In this document: positions 35,746 through 49,429 of the stretch, piece after piece
Layout of the letters: each line of letters starts with the position of its first letter
Position numbering within the stretch: position 1 is the first letter of the stretch
DNA from: Heterocephalus glaber
Lineage: Eukaryota; Chordata; Mammalia; Rodentia; Bathyergidae
Direction: 5' to 3'
NCBI RefSeq assembly: GCF_000247695.1
Contig: NW_004624881.1
Span: 3,914,850 to 3,978,849 of the forward strand
DNA length: 64,000 nucleotides
Made by a program: the position numbers and the translations under genes
Notes under the pieces: model-generated
Database searches by the model: none
Seen by the model: the letters and a program-made list of their open reading frames with translations, nothing else
Told to the model about the DNA's origin: nothing

Positions 35746-36718
35746 ATGTCCAACTGTACCACGACGATGGACTTTCTCCTCATGGAGATTTCTGGCATGC
35801 AGGATCTGCAGGTTTTCTATGCCATGTTCTTCTCTCTGATTTATCTGGTGACCATAATGGGAAACCTCATCATTGCTGCTGTCACCACTCTGTCAAGAGC
35901 CTTAACATTCCCATGTACTTCTTCTTGAGAAACCTGTCCATCCTGGACTCCTGCTACATTTCTGTCACAGTACCTAACTCCTGCATGAATGCCCTGCTGG
36001 GCACATGCTCCATTTCAAAGGCAGGATGTGTATCTCAGGTTTTCCTTGTGATTTTCTTTGCATTTTTAGAGTTACTGTTTCTCACCATCATTGCTCAAGA
36101 CAGCTTTGCAGCCATCTGCAGGCCTCTCCATTACCCTGTGCTCATGAACCCTGGCCTGTGTGTCCACAACACATGGGCCTCATCTTTGCAACTCTGCACA
36201 CAATTAACACCTTTAGGCTGCCCTTCTGCCACTCCCATGCTCTCCAGCAGCTCTTTTGTGATGTCTCCTCTCTGATGAAACTGTCTTGCTCTGACACCTT
36301 CAGCAACCAGATTACCATTCTTGTCACTGGTCTGGTGTTTGGTGGCAGCTGTTTCATTTATATCATCAAGTCTTATATTCACATCTTTTTTATTGTGCTC
36401 AGGTTTCCAGTGGGACCAGATAGGAAAAAGGCCTTTTCCACCTGTGTCCCCCACATTCTTGTGGTGTCTGTCTCCTCAGCTCATCCTTTTATGTCTAATT
36501 GAGACCCTCTGGAATGTCTTCTGGCCTCATGGATATGGTTCTGTCTGTGTTCTACTCCATAATCCCCCCCAAACCTTATTATCTCCAGTATCAGAAATGA
36601 ACACATAAAGTGTGACATCAGGAAACTCTTGACAAGCATGTTCTATTCAGGAGATGTACTGAGAATTAAGAAGGCTTTTCCACCCCAGCTTAGTCATATG
36701 CATGCTTTTAGCAATAAA
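35746..36718 (+). pseudogene. OR14-like olfactory receptor pseudogene (unit B)
   Basis: Aligned with the intact copy in C it keeps the start codon, TM1 with the G-N pair, PMYFFLRNLSILDSCYISV, the CRPLHYPVLM loop and KAFSTCVPHILVV. It is broken in at least four ways. A 1-bp loss falls just before TM2 (about 35,890-35,900). A deletion of about 16 bp falls in TM4 (about 36,180). A stop falls after TM6 (about 36,500), within a region of further length change. The C-terminal NP-x-x-Y region is also altered. The D-R-Y motif reads D-S-F, losing the arginine needed for G-protein coupling. It would not yield a receptor. Confidence 0.92.
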
Positions 36719-37673
36719 TGCAGTAAGTTGTTAAAGTTATCCTATATCATTTATGTGAATTTAATTCTTAGGCCTTTTAAATACATAACATATCAATATC
36801 AGTCATTTGTAAAGTGTTTGAATAAGTTTTATATAGGCAACAATAGGCAAAAGAGCTGGTTAATGCAGAAGTCAAATTTTTTGACATCTCAAATTTACCC
36901 CCAAAGTCTCTTGTGTTCAAAACTGCTGCTTTCAGAAAGTGAGATGTTAATGCAGATACTACACTAACCAGCATTTTACAATGTTTAGACAATGTGGAAT
37001 GTGAAACATGTTGCTAAAATCCTCACAAAGTATATGGATGAAGCTATCTCTTAATTAATCAGAGAGTAAATGAGAGAAAAATAAGAAAGATGGCATGTAA
37101 CATAAAAAAAATCTAAGATACACATCATGAAATACTAGGAGAAAATTCAGTAAAAGTGGTATTGAAAAACTTAGCCCTTTAGTTTTGCCTATTTCTCCAT
37201 TTTAATTGACAAAATTGTATACATTCACTGTGTACAAAATATTGTATTGAATTGTACATGTATTTCCAGGAAAATGTTGTGAAAATTTGGTAGTGGAGCT
37301 AATAAGCTCGAGTAAAGCTACAGGTACGTTATTTCTCCATGGCTTACCTCAGAGCTATGGATTCTTTCCCCAAAGCCTCCTCTCTGTGTTCACTGGAGCC
37401 TCTCACAGCCTTGGAGAGCGTGAACCACGGTATAAGGGTTCCCTCAACTCTTCTTTCTCCTCAAATGTGTGAGTTCCTGGGAAGACTTGCTGTGACCCAA
37501 ACTGGCTGTTTTCACTTTTTCTCAGATTCTCACTCATTTAAACTGTTACCATATAAAAACTAGAAGCAAATAATTTACCATGTAAGGTAATTTATTACAT
37601 TAAGTTATAATTACTGTCCTCATTTTTACTTCACTCATTTCTGTCATTAGAGTGTGAGCTAGATAGGCATTTT

Positions 37674-37710
<37 letters not shown>

Positions 37711-38460
37711 CCTTTACAACATTGACAGCAATGGTACCTATTCAATTTATGTTGTTTTGGGAACACAATTATTACTGATTGTTATTACTGTCTGCTGAAA
37801 AATACAAAGGGTTTCAAGCTACAGGAAGATTTACATGAAAACATGGAAATTTATTGACTATTATTCCTGAAGAATATAGATCAACCTCCAAAATGCTAAA
37901 TTTCCTCCAATTTAATAGTTTGAAACTAGATTATCAATATTGTAGGCATTGGTGGAAAAACTGAAGGTGTTTACAACAATACTTTAAACAAAATGGAAGA
38001 AATTATGTTAAAATAGTCTTTATATACAACCAAAAACTGAAGATGAAATATAAATGTCAGAAAATGTGAGTTTAAGGTAAAATCAAAATAGTTGTCCTTA
38101 TTTTGACAAATGTTTGATGTATTAAATAGCTTATTAAGGCAATATTGCCCAAAATTAATCTAAAAGTAAATAGAAACAAAATCACCCATTGAAAAAGAAA
38201 TGCCTATTAAAGCTTGAGAATAAAAAGTCAAAATGGTAACAAGTTCTAAGAATTTTTACATGTATTAATTAAGAACAACATTTGCACTCTAGATAACACA
38301 CAAATCAATATTTAACTAAATCACCATTAAAAGTGACAAAATGTCATCTTATATAAAAGGCAAAATGTATAATGATTTCTAAAATGAAAAGAAAACCTTT
38401 GTTGCTGTGGAATTACAAAAATAATAGGACATCAACTTCTACTATAACACAGTAAATTTC
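36719..38460. other. Unit end block, noncoding (B copy)
   Basis: Downstream of the pseudogene, it is shared with A 16,330-17,785 from about 36,985 on. A short (AT)n run lies at 37,685-37,710. No gene is seen. Confidence 0.5.
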
Positions 38461-40532
38461 TTGGAGGATGCATTTTCCACAGACCAAAGTGGAAAAGGAT
38501 CATGGAGTCTTCATGTTTTGCGTGTGGTTTACCTGCAGTCACATGATGGAACATAGCTCATATGGTGGTGATATGGACCATAGCTCATGGAGGTGATATG
38601 GACCTGTGTATTCTCTGAGACCTGAGGCCTTAGTGGGACATGGTGAGGAATTTGGGTGCTGCTCCTAACTGTGAGTTAGTCCCCACCAGAGGGCGCTGCT
38701 CTGAGAGAATCTGACCTCTGCTTTGTCTCTGCTTCCTGTGTCACCATGTACTTCCTCTCAGTGCCCTCTCACTCTGAGGTCACTGCCATGGCCTTCCCCA
38801 CAGGGGCTGAGCTGAGGGGACTGTGTGATCTAGGATTAGCAGCCTTCTGATTGTGACCTGAAGGAACCTACTGTCTTTATGCAGCACCCATAGTCACATA
38901 TGTTTTAATAATTGAAATCAGGTTAATACAAATGCCACCATTATGGAGCTGTATTTACACAAATATTCATAACACTGTGGCAAGTTCTAAGAGTAAATTA
39001 ATTTTCCTCTTCTAAGGGAGAGTTGCATAGATTGTACAAAATTAGTTTACAACAATCACAGAGTGGTATTGCATACAAGAGAAACTGTAACTTAGAAGAA
39101 AAAATGGATCTTTAAGGGTAAAGATATTTTAAAGATGAAAAAGTCCAGCTTCTTCATTCTAAGAGTAGAATCACAGCCTCACCAGCACCAGCCATCCTGA
39201 AAGCAGGGAAGTTTGCACTTTCCCTGTGCCCCTGGAAAGCCAAACCTGATCCCAAGTGTCAGTTCCTGTTTCATGTTTTTCTTCCCTATTTCTACATATC
39301 ATTGTTCTGTGTGCTCCAAGGTGCTGAATGGCTGCTTTCACCCTTTGATCCAATTGTAAATAAACTTGTATTTCTGTTTTTTCATATTTTCAATGGTAAA
39401 TGGGCAAATAATACAGTAGCTAAGCTCCCTGGCAAGAAAGTATAAAGAGATAACACAAAATTAAAATTAATAGGTTAACAAGGCTATAGGTGCTCAGCCT
39501 AAAAATGTGCTATGGGTACTAAATTCAGGGCAAACCCCAATATCTTAGTCTCATTTTATATCCATTTGTTTTATTGGATTCAAGTTTGGGGTGGCTGCCT
39601 GCCATATAGGCATGGTGTTTACAGATGGAGTTTCTCTCTAAGAACTGTTACTACAAGATTCTTACCTACATTTACCTAGATGACATCCTCCTGAAAGTAG
39701 GAACATACCCAAGTACTTCCTAGATCTTCTGGGACAGCTTTTGCCACATTATTTTTGACAACCCCAGAACAGGCCATGAAGTTTCAGTCATTGCCATAAT
39801 CCTGAAGTCATCTTGGATTCCATGATCAGGAGTGCCTGAAAGAGAGGTCACTCCAGAGAGAGCAGTGAGCCTCACTGAGGAACCAAGGCCACACCCCTAA
39901 GCAGGAACAAATATCCCCTGGGAGCAGGATTGCACCCTCAGTCCTGGAGGACTCCTCTCAGTGCCTTCACAGATCCAGCCCAAGAAAAATGCCCCGTAAG
40001 ACCCAGCCAGATGCCTACTCTGCCAGTGGTGCAAGCCACCAGGCCATGGAAGCCCACAACCTTACCTTCCTCTCCTTATCCAGAAATCCTCAGTGTCTGG
40101 TGGCCCTTTTCAGGTGACCACGAGCTTGTCTCTATCCTTCCTGCTATTACTGCTTGAACACAACTCTTTACTTCCCTTCACCACTGCACATCTCCTGGAG
40201 GGACATTTGGGGCTTGGAGCCCAAGCCTGGCTGTGGGGATGCTCAAGCTGGGGCTCTCACCTGGTCAGAAATTTTAAAAAATCTATGACTGTTAAAACAT
40301 GCACTAAAATATTTATCATTCTTTATATGAATAAAAATAAATACAAATGTGAGAATGAAATGCATCTTTGAAAACTATTACTGAATTTTTAAAAATCGAA
40401 ACCATAATTAAAGAATAATTTGTGTCAGACTACATTATACATAGCTTGTCTCATTGAAGTTGTTACATTCAAATGCAGGAATTTCCTTTAACCTATCATG
40501 TATAAATAATCATTGAGACAAAGAATGTAGTG
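38461..40532. other. Unit leader block, noncoding (C copy)
   Basis: Matches 23,484-25,530 in B. No conserved open frame. It is interrupted at about 40,532 by L1 sequence. Confidence 0.5.
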
Positions 40533-40544
40533 GAAAGGTTTTCT

Positions 40545-41015
40545 TTATTCTTTAAGCTTATTGGTACATTTCAGGTATACACTATGATCACATCCATTAT
40601 TGGGAATTTGTACCTGTACATGATATATCATGATTCTTATTTTTTCCTATTCCTATTCTCACCCTTCAACCCCTCCACCCCTCCCTACTCACATAAACAT
40701 TGTTTTTAGGTTTTCCTTCTTTTCACACTTTTTTCTTTCCCCTCTTGCCATTCCTCTGTCCCCCTCCTTAGTTCCTTTTCCTCTTTTACATTTTTCCTAT
40801 TTCACAATATTACACAATTTGATCCTATTTTACATGTTCAATGTCTTGCACCAGAAATACAATTTGGTATAGGAAATGAAGAAGTTAAATTGTTATTATT
40901 TGCAGATGACATAGTACTATACAAAGCAGACCCCAAAAACTCCACCAGAAGACTTCTATACTTAAGAAACAAATTTAATAGAGGTGCTGGACACAAGGTC
41001 AACACTGAACAAGCA
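40545..41015 (-). mobile_element. 5'-inverted L1, unit C only
   Basis: 40,545-40,866 is a minus-strand L1 3' UTR (complement C/T-rich, starting near aagcttattggtacatttc). 40,867-41,015 is plus-strand ORF2 containing L-F-A-D-D-I-V-L-Y. The arrangement fits twin priming. The right edge abuts the 5' UTR of another L1. Confidence 0.7.
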
Positions 41016-41375
41016 ATAGCCACCAGATACCCTCAATAAGTGCTCAAAGCACCCAGCCAGAAGCATGATGGTCATCAGCAGCATGGGTGTCCAGGCAACA
41101 GCCAGAAGCCCACCCTGACAAGAGCTGCTCAGGCACACAGGCCCCAGCCAGTGGCTCACCCAGATGCCATGGCTAAGTGCACACAGGCCCCAGGAAGAAT
41201 GTCACCCTGAAAAAAGCCCAGCATGGGGATGAAGAAGGCAATCATTCTTTACCCAGAAATTGGTGCAGTGGTGCACATCAGAGAAAAGGCCTCTCTGAGG
41301 CTTGTTGATAATTGAAGCCCACTGAGAGTGCAAAGAGGCACCCCAATAAAGGTACAGCAGACTGCATTGGTTGTA

Positions 41376-42420
41376 ATGAGAAGACATGGAAAAAAGACTC
41401 AAAACCAGGCTTTCAAATCACCAAAGGCAACCCCAAGGGGCAAAGAGATGGAACAATCTAAAACTCAACCATCTGGACTTACTGAATTGGCAATGAAAGA
41501 GGATCTGGAAAAAAATAAATCAGAAATAATTTCTTAGATAACAGCAGAAATTATGTCCATGTGAAAGACATGACTAATAACTTCAGAAACAACACAGATT
41601 AAAAAAAAATAGTGAGCAGGGAACATTATGGCATCCCAGCATAGGAAACAAATAGAATCCATAAAACAGATGAAAACTGATATCCAGGAATTTAAATACT
41701 CCATTGAAAATTTACACAGCAGAATGAGCCATTGTGAGGACAGAATGTCATATATAGAAGACAGGATTGCAATTAGTGACCAGGAAAAGAAAAAAAAATT
41801 ATTAAAAATAGCAAGAGACCACAAGAAATCAATCCAGCAGCTGGTAGATGATGGAAAGAACAATAACATAAGACTGATGGGAGTCAATGAACAAACAGGA
41901 GACAGTGCAAACAAAATAAAGAATTTGTTCACAGAAGTAGTGGCAGAAAACTTCACAAGCAGGGGAAAAGCACTTTATCCACAGATAAGTGAGACATAAG
42001 GGACTCCAAATAGTCATGATCAAAAATCTAAACCTAGGCTATAATAGTCAAGCTTCCAGAAAGCCAACAGAAGAACAAAATACTACAAGCAGTTAGAGAC
42101 AGGAAAGACAATCAGAATCACAGAAGACTTCTCAACACAAACCCTTAAGTCACAAAGAGCCTGGAGTGAAGTATTTCAAGTCCTAAAACCAAAGCCTCCA
42201 AACCAGATTGATGTACCCGGCAAATATATCTCTCAAAATCAATAGAGAAATAAGATAATTTCAAGACAAATAACACCTGAGAAACTTCATGAATACCAAA
42301 CCAGCACATAAAAAAATTTTAAACAATATCCTAAGAAAAGACAATGATAGTCACAACACTATGAAACCCAGCAAAATAAATCCATGAGGCAAGACAAAAA
42401 ATTAAATGCAAAGGGGAAGA
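41376..42420 (+). pseudogene. L1 ORF1 pseudogene
   Basis: The start is M-R-R-H-G. The piece 41,628-41,999 (123 residues) contains a heptad coiled coil (around IENLHSRMSHCEDRMSYIED) and then NNIRLMGV, the start of the RNA-recognition domain. The C-terminal domain is out of frame. Inactive. Confidence 0.7.
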
Positions 42421-42479
42421 ATCCAATAACAGGAAAAGGCCATAACAAAGATAAGTCAATACATATGAGTTATATCCAT

Positions 42480-44980
42480 CAATGTCAATGTTCTCAATTC
42501 ATCAATCAAAACAAATAGACTGGCAGAATGGATCAAGAAGCAGATCCAACAAAATGCTGCATAAAGAAACAAACTTAATTCAAAATAAACTCATAGACTG
42601 AAAGTTAAAGGGTGAAAAAAGTACTCCATGTGACAGGAACCCAAATAAAAAGCAGAAGTAGCAATCCAATTTGCAGATAAAATGGATTTCAAACTGACAA
42701 AGACGAAGGCCTCTACATCCTTGTAAAGGGAACTATCCAAGAGCTAGAGATGATAATCATAAATATATATGCACTGAATACTAGTCCCCCCAATTATAAA
42801 ATCAAATATTATGGGACATGAAAAATCAAATAAGAAATAACACAATAGGAAATAGGATACCCCACTGTCACAAATAGATCAACTAGTCAAAAAATAAACA
42901 ATGAAATACTAGAACTTAACCAAACTCAGATGAACTTAACAGATGTTTGCAAAGTGTTCCACCCCACAGAATCAGAATATACATTCTTTCAAAGATGCAT
43001 ACAGGTTGTTCTTTAAAATAGACCACATACTTGCTTATAGAACATGGTTAAATAAATGCAAAATAATTGAAGTTATTGCCTATATTTTATCAGATCATAA
43101 CATGATGAAAGTGGAGATCAATAGCAAAAGAAACCAGAAGAATTGCATAAACAGATGGAAATTGAACAACACAGTCCTGAACAACCAATGGATCACAGAG
43201 GAAATTAAAGAAATAAAACAGTTTCCATAATTAAATGACAATATCCTTAGAACAGATCAGAATTTATGGGACACAATGAAAGCAGTGTTAAGAGAGATAT
43301 TCATAGCAGTGAATACTCATATTAGGAAAACCTAATGAACTCAAATAAACAACCTGATTCTGAACCTCAATCTTCTAGAAAATGAAGAGTAGGACAAACC
43401 AAAGCTCATACAAGGAGGAAATTATAAAGATCGGAGCAGAAATCAGTGCAATGGAGACAAAGAGAATGATACCAAAAAATCAATGAAGCAAAGAGTTTTT
43501 TCTTCGAAGGCATAAACAAAATTGCCAAATCCTTAGCCAAACTTATCAAAAAAAAAAAAAGAAAGAAAGAAAAGGCTCAAATCTATGTAATAAGGAATGA
43601 AAAGGTTGAAATTACAATGTACACAGCAGAAATTCAGAGGATCGTCAATACCTCCTTTGGGAAACTCAACACCAATAAGATGGAAAACAGAAAAGAAATG
43701 GACTGACTTATAGATACATACAAATTACCAAAGTTGATTCAAGAAGACCTAAAAATTCTAAACAACACAGTATAAATCAATGAAATTGAAAACATAATTA
43801 AAAACTTACTAAGAAAAGCCCAGGCCTTGAAGGCTTCACTGCTGAATTCTACAAGACATTTAGAGAAGAAAAATATTGTCACTACTGTTTAACTCTTCAA
43901 TGAAATTGATTGGGAAGCAATACTCCAAAATTGATACCTGCAAATTAGCATCATCTTGATCCCCAAAGCAGAGAAAAACCCAAGCAAAAAAGGAGAAATA
44001 TAGGCCAATTTCTCTAACAGAATAATATAAGGATGTCCACTATCACCACTTTTCTTCAATATAGTTCTGGAAACATTAGGCACAGCATTTAGACAAGAGA
44101 AAGAAAAAAAATGTAATAAAGATAGGAAATGAAGAAGTTAAATTGTCATTATTTGCAGATGACATGATACTCAATGTAGAAGGCTACAAGAACTCCACTG
44201 AAAGTCTTTTAGACTTAATAACTGAATTCAGTACAGTAGCTGGATACAAGGTCAACACAAAAAGATCAATAGCTTTCCTGTACACAAACAACAGACTCAC
44301 TGACAGAGAACCTGGAGAAATAATTCCTTTCACAATAGCATCTAAAAAAATGAAATACCTATAAGTCAACCTAAAGAAAGAAATCTAAGATGTCTACTTT
44401 GAAAAGTGCAGCACTCTGAAAAAAGAGATCAAAAAGGATATCAGAGAATGGAAAGACATCCCTTGCTCCTGGGTAGGCAGTACCAATGTACTGAAAATGG
44501 CCATACTTGCAAAACTGCTGTATATATTCAATGCAATACCTATTGAAATTCCAACAGTATAATTCACAGAGCTTGAGAAAACAATCCAAAAATTAATTTG
44601 GAATCAGAAGGTTCCTAGAATAGCAAAAGCAATTCAGTGCAATAAAGTCAAGTTAGGGGGTATCGCAATCCCCAACTTGAGACTGTAATACAAAGCTACT
44701 GTGATAAAAACAACATGGTACTGGCAAAGAAAAAGATCCAAGGATCAGTGGAAATGATTAGAAGATGCAGAAACAACTCCAAGCACACTCAGCAACCTCA
44801 TCATTGACAAAGGAGGAAAAAATCTCATTGGATAAAAGGTAGCATCATTCATGCATAATGCTGGAAAAACTGAGTTTCAACTTGCCAGAGATTAAAACTA
44901 GATCCAGATCTTTCAATATGAACTAAACTAAAATGAAAATGGATCAAAGACCTAAATATTAAAACAGAAACATTACACCT
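42480..44980 (+). pseudogene. L1 ORF2 pseudogene
   Basis: The endonuclease end is legible at 42,943-43,230 with S-D-H-N near KVEINSKRN. The reverse transcriptase stretch 44,143-44,364 has MSLFADDMILNVEGYKNSTE and KVNTKRSIAFLY. The catalytic aspartates are present but the frame is broken many times elsewhere. Confidence 0.8.
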
Positions 44981-45147
44981 GCTGGGTGATAGGCTAGGTA
45001 GAGCTTTTAAAGACAATAACTTAGGAAAATACTTTAAAAGAAAACCTCAGTCATGTGGAAACTAGCACACCCAATCAACCATTGGGATCCCATCTTACTG
45101 AAGCTTAACTAATGACAAAATTAAGAATTATATTCACAGTTGCTTTT

Positions 45148-45226
45148 TTTTTGGTACCAGGGATCGAACTCAAGACCTTGCACTTGTGAGGCAGGCACCA
45201 GAACCACTGAGGTAAATCCTTGGCCC
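45148..45226 (-). mobile_element. ID-type SINE, unit C only
   Basis: The minus strand reads ggggccaaggatttacctca, then a gagttcgatccctggtacc B-box end and A tail. Target duplication cacagttgctttt and cacagttgttttt. Confidence 0.92.
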
Positions 45227-45299
45227 CACAGTTGTTTTTAATAAGAAATAATTGCGCCTCAGATAAACCTCATACTGCCACTGCACAAAGCTCACATTT

Positions 45300-46611
45300 G
45301 CTTTCAATGGAATCAATATTGTCAAAATGGCCATACTTTCAAAACTGATATATTTAAAGGATTTCCAATCAAAATGCCAAGGGCATAGCTTACAGAAAAT
45401 GAAAAAAAAATTCCAAAATTATTATGGAACCAGAAGAGACTCAGAATAAAATAAGCAATCCTGGGAAACAAGAGTAAAGCAAGAAACATCACAACACCTG
45501 ACTTCAAGTTATAGTTCAAGGTTATAGTGATTAAAATGATATTGTACTGACACTAAAACTGTCATATGTGACAAAGAACTAGAAGAGAGGGTTCAGAAAG
45601 TTCCCTAGAGTCATTCAGCTGTATGAGCTCTGACAAAGTGCCCAAAGCATACCTTGGAAGAAAGACAACATCTTTAGAAAATAGTCTTTTAAAAGTGCCA
45701 ATCACCACGAAGAAGATGGAAGCTTGACCCATGTTTCTCACCACGTACTCAATGAAAAACAAAATGAATAAAAAACTAAAGATTAGAATACAAACAATTA
45801 TTCTGCTGAATGATAAGTTGGTAAAATTCTTGAAGTCATTGGTGAAGGCAAGTTTTTCTGAAGGAAAGTACATTACAAAAACAACAGCAATAATCAATAA
45901 ATGGGATCATATCAAATTGAAACGCTTGTGAGTAGCAAAGAAAACAATCAACTAAGTAAAGACACAACTTACAGGATGGGAACATTGTTGCAAACTATTC
46001 CTCAAAGGAATAATATCTATTATGTGTGTATATCACAAATAATTACATCTCCAAAAATAAAAGACCCAATCAAAAAATGGGCATATGAAATGAATAGATG
46101 CTTCTCAGAAGTAAAAATGGTAAGTACATATGAAAAAATGTTCAACAGCTCTGGCTAATAGATAAAAATTAATTGAAACAAACTTATGATTTTCTCTTAC
46201 AACAGAAAGAAAGGCAATCATCAAGAAATTAAATGTTAACTAATGCCAGAATGGCTATAACAAAAAGGGAACCCTTCTACATTGTTTATTGAAATATAAA
46301 TTTGTACAGCCATTGTGAAAATCAGTATGGAAATTTATCAAAAACTAAACATAGAAATTCCATTTGAACAAGGTATGCAAATTCTTTATATCTTTCTCAA
46401 AGTGTTAAAGACATCATGTTATAGTGATACATGCATGTCTATGTTTATAGCAGCAAAATTCCTGATAGCTAAATCCTGGAAGCATGGTATGACTCCAATA
46501 ACAGAAAACTGTATAGAGAAAACATGATATTTACACACAGTGGAGTACTACTCTGCCATAATGAAAGATAATCTTGGGTCATTTGAGGATAAATTGAAAA
46601 ACTTATTATGG
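45300..46611 (+). mobile_element. Truncated L1 ORF2 region (C copy)
   Basis: The unit L1 resumes at aatattgtcaaaatggccat, equal to 26,219 in B. About 0.7 kb of its 5' part (equal to B 25,530-26,205) is missing. Also an empty site for both retroviral insertions of unit A (45,545-45,575). Confidence 0.8.
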
Positions 46612-47045
46612 ATTTTATTTAGTTGCCCTCCAAAAGCATCAAGCCCTCATAGATGAAGCTTTTCACAGGTACCTATATTTATGTTATATGAATATGGTTA
46701 ATGGATGAGATAACTGGATAAGTTCACTCAGTGGATTAGCATGATTCTGGATTTGGCTGGATGAATATATTGAAATGCAAAGACCCACCCTGGGTACAAG
46801 TGGCATCAGCCTATTGGCTTGTAACCTGGATGGGATAAAAGGGACAGGGAGGCTGGATATTGCTGCTTCCTTCTGCCTGCTATGCCATAAACTGTTTCTC
46901 CTCTGCACTGCCCCTCTTCTATGCAGTACTGCCTTGAAGCCTGCTGACTGTGTATTGAAACCTCTATAAGGTAAAATGAGCCTTTTCTCCCTAACTTTGA
47001 GTGTTGGGTATTTGGTCTCAGCAATGAGAAAATGACAAAGATACA
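46612..47045 (+). mobile_element. MaLR-type LTR in the unit L1 (C copy)
   Basis: Orthologous to 10,337-10,775 and 27,600-28,035. It ends near ggtctcagcaatgagaaaat. Confidence 0.65.
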
Positions 47046-47490
47046 TTTTGAAATCATACTGTTTAATTTAATAAACCAGAAACACAAGGTTAAATGTCTC
47101 ATAGTTTCTCTTGCACAAGAAACTGAAATTAAAGAGCAAAATGGAAGTTTAATAAAAGGAAACAGAGTGATAGATATTTTGCAAATAGGAAGAGATCAAA
47201 GACCCCAAATGAATGGAGACTGGAAGGAGAGGGAATGTAAAATTATTTAAGATGTGTCATGTACATGTACCAAATACTCACAATGAATATAAACATTTTA
47301 TGTTGTAAACATGAACTAAAAGTAATAATAGTAAACATACTAATGAAAATAGTACATGGGGTTCTAGAGGTGCAGGTGGGTAGGAAGGGGAAGGGGAATA
47401 AAAATGAATCAAATGTGTTAAGTAAATGCACCTTCTCCCTAAGGCAAATTTCATGCACTCCAAAAATGTACTAATGAGATAAAATTTAAA
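47046..47490 (+). mobile_element. L1 3' end after the MaLR LTR (C copy)
   Basis: It resumes at aataaaccagaaacacaagg and ends in a worn A tail near 47,490. The G-rich 3' UTR run is at 47,370-47,400. Confidence 0.65.
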
Positions 47491-49429
47491 AATGAAAAAA
47501 TGTGCAGTGAACCTGGCTTAGTTCATCACTCATGTTTATTAACCATTATCATACACTTAATCATTTTCATCTACCTAATTACTTCCTCTATCATTTGTCA
47601 CTTTTTAATATAAATTCCAAATAATATATTTTAACAATACATATACATATATATATTTATATTTCTGTCAGAGATTTTATAAACATAATTCTTAATTTAT
47701 TTTCAGTTTTAGTTTTATAAAAATGGATTAAATTTTGTAATTCATTTTTAATGCCACATAAATTACCATTTTAAAATTAGAATAGAAATAAATTTCCTGG
47801 GTTTCAAGTTAACCATAGGCCAAAAATGTAGGTACATGTGACTATTTAAGTTTAAATATTAAAACTGAAATGAACTCTAATTAGCACTCATATTCTCATT
47901 CATGGTGGGCTCATTTACGGGGATTATAGCTCTCACGTAGCTAATTGAGGTGCTGTTTAGGTTGGAGTGTGTAGGGTAAATCCTTCCACGTTTCCTAATT
48001 TGTTCTGAGGCTTAAAATGATGAACTGGTTACTTACCAATGGTAAAGTGATCAGTAATATGTTTTAATTTTAGCATCATTATGTATCCATGGATATAAAT
48101 TCATTAACAGAGTTTTTATACACTGATGCTTAAATGGCCTGATTTTAGTCTGCCATGAACTTCATAGTTTTTCATCCTGTCTTTGTCAAGGTCCAAGCTG
48201 TCCATCTGGTAAAATGCCATGCTGGAGGAGCATCTGGTATACTTCCTGCCCCCATCTGGCTTCAGATACTTGTCCAAAAGCCATTACAATGACAAAGGGT
48301 ACTGTTGATGAATAAGTGTGAGAGCTTGTATCCTTAGGCACATTCCTAAACTTGATCTTTGAAAATGCTTCAGGATTCTACATATATGATAAAAGACAAT
48401 TATGAGTGTGTATTAATACTTTTTAATTACATGTGGAATCATTTTTTGAAAAAATCAAACCTAAGCAATTTTAACCAGAAAATCTCCCATATCTGGCAGA
48501 AAAAAATTACTCTTGTGCTGTACACATTAAAACTCACATGAGTGACAGACAGAATGTGCAAAAATCAATTTAATGTGCATTTCCAGAATCATGGATTTTT
48601 TTTTTTAATTTTCACAAATCATTCCCTGACTTGATAAACCCCTACTAGTTTTACAAATGCATGCTTACTCAGGCAAGCGTATATCTTAGTGCCTCATTTC
48701 TGTATAAATGGTGATTCTAGAAAACATCTTGAGAGATTACTTAATTACCCAGGTTGAACCTAAAGCAGTTTTGTTGAGTTTTAATGGAGAGTTCATTCCA
48801 GTTTGAACAGTTTCTACAGCAATTAGATTTCTCAAGTGCCTGCATATGAGGATTTCCATCATTTCTTGCTATGAGTGCTGAAAGTCATTAATCTACCAGA
48901 TCATGCAAGAAGGAAATGAACATCAATATTTGTTGATGTACAAATCATAGTGAGGTCCAAAAATGTGCACTGATTTGGCCAAATTCCATTCCATTGAGCT
49001 ACAGTGTTCTCTGGATTTCTTGATGAGTCTCTAGGGGCCCTGCTAACATTTAAAATTGTTTCCCTAAACTACATACTTGGAATGATGTAACAATTGTCAC
49101 ATATTCAGATGAACCTGTCCCTGCTGAATGTAGCTTCATGATAAAATTCCTATTGAAGTCTTTAGATGAAGAGCCACTGATGAGGTTTCATGATTGAAAA
49201 ATTGGTTCAGGTACATTTGGACATCTTACATGGAGAAAATAGCTACTTGAGGAACTGGCTATCCAAGTGTGTTTGTGGTGAGTGTGGGGTATTATTATGA
49301 ATATCTTGATAACTATCTCTGTCCTTCCTTCTATGCTGAACATTCATTCATTTGGAATTAATTAATGACTTGTTTGACAAAACAGAATGAATTGAATCAA
49401 ATGTAAGACTATCTGCATATGCTGATATA
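47491..49429. other. AT-rich unit core, noncoding (C copy)
   Basis: Collinear with A 11,216-13,243. No conserved open frame. Contains the 46-bp block. Confidence 0.55.
48197..48242. other. 46-bp block identical in all three units (C copy)
   Basis: Same sequence as 11,946-11,991 and 30,668-30,713. It lies about 6.1 kb upstream of the intact OR start. Confidence 0.7.

Larger units (their letters stand above)
23484..38460 (+). repeat. Unit B of the tandem segmental duplication
   Basis: It begins at ctgggaggatacattttcc, matching unit C at 38,461, and ends at gtaaatttctt, matching the end of unit A. It carries the OR pseudogene. It is distinguished by a SINE at 26,565, an L1 at 28,618-30,056 and a roughly 1.03-kb deletion at 31,850 relative to A and C. 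Confidence 0.9.
41016..45130 (+). mobile_element. Near full-length, degenerate L1 (unit C)
   Basis: 5' UTR at 41,016-41,375, ORF1 from 41,376, ORF2 from about 42,480 to beyond 44,900. It has the same order as the minus L1 at 17.8-23.5 kb but retains a F-A-D-D motif. The 3' end is truncated near 45,130, next to a SINE. An internal deletion between 43,990 and 44,030 removes part of the reverse transcriptase. Many stops. Confidence 0.8.
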
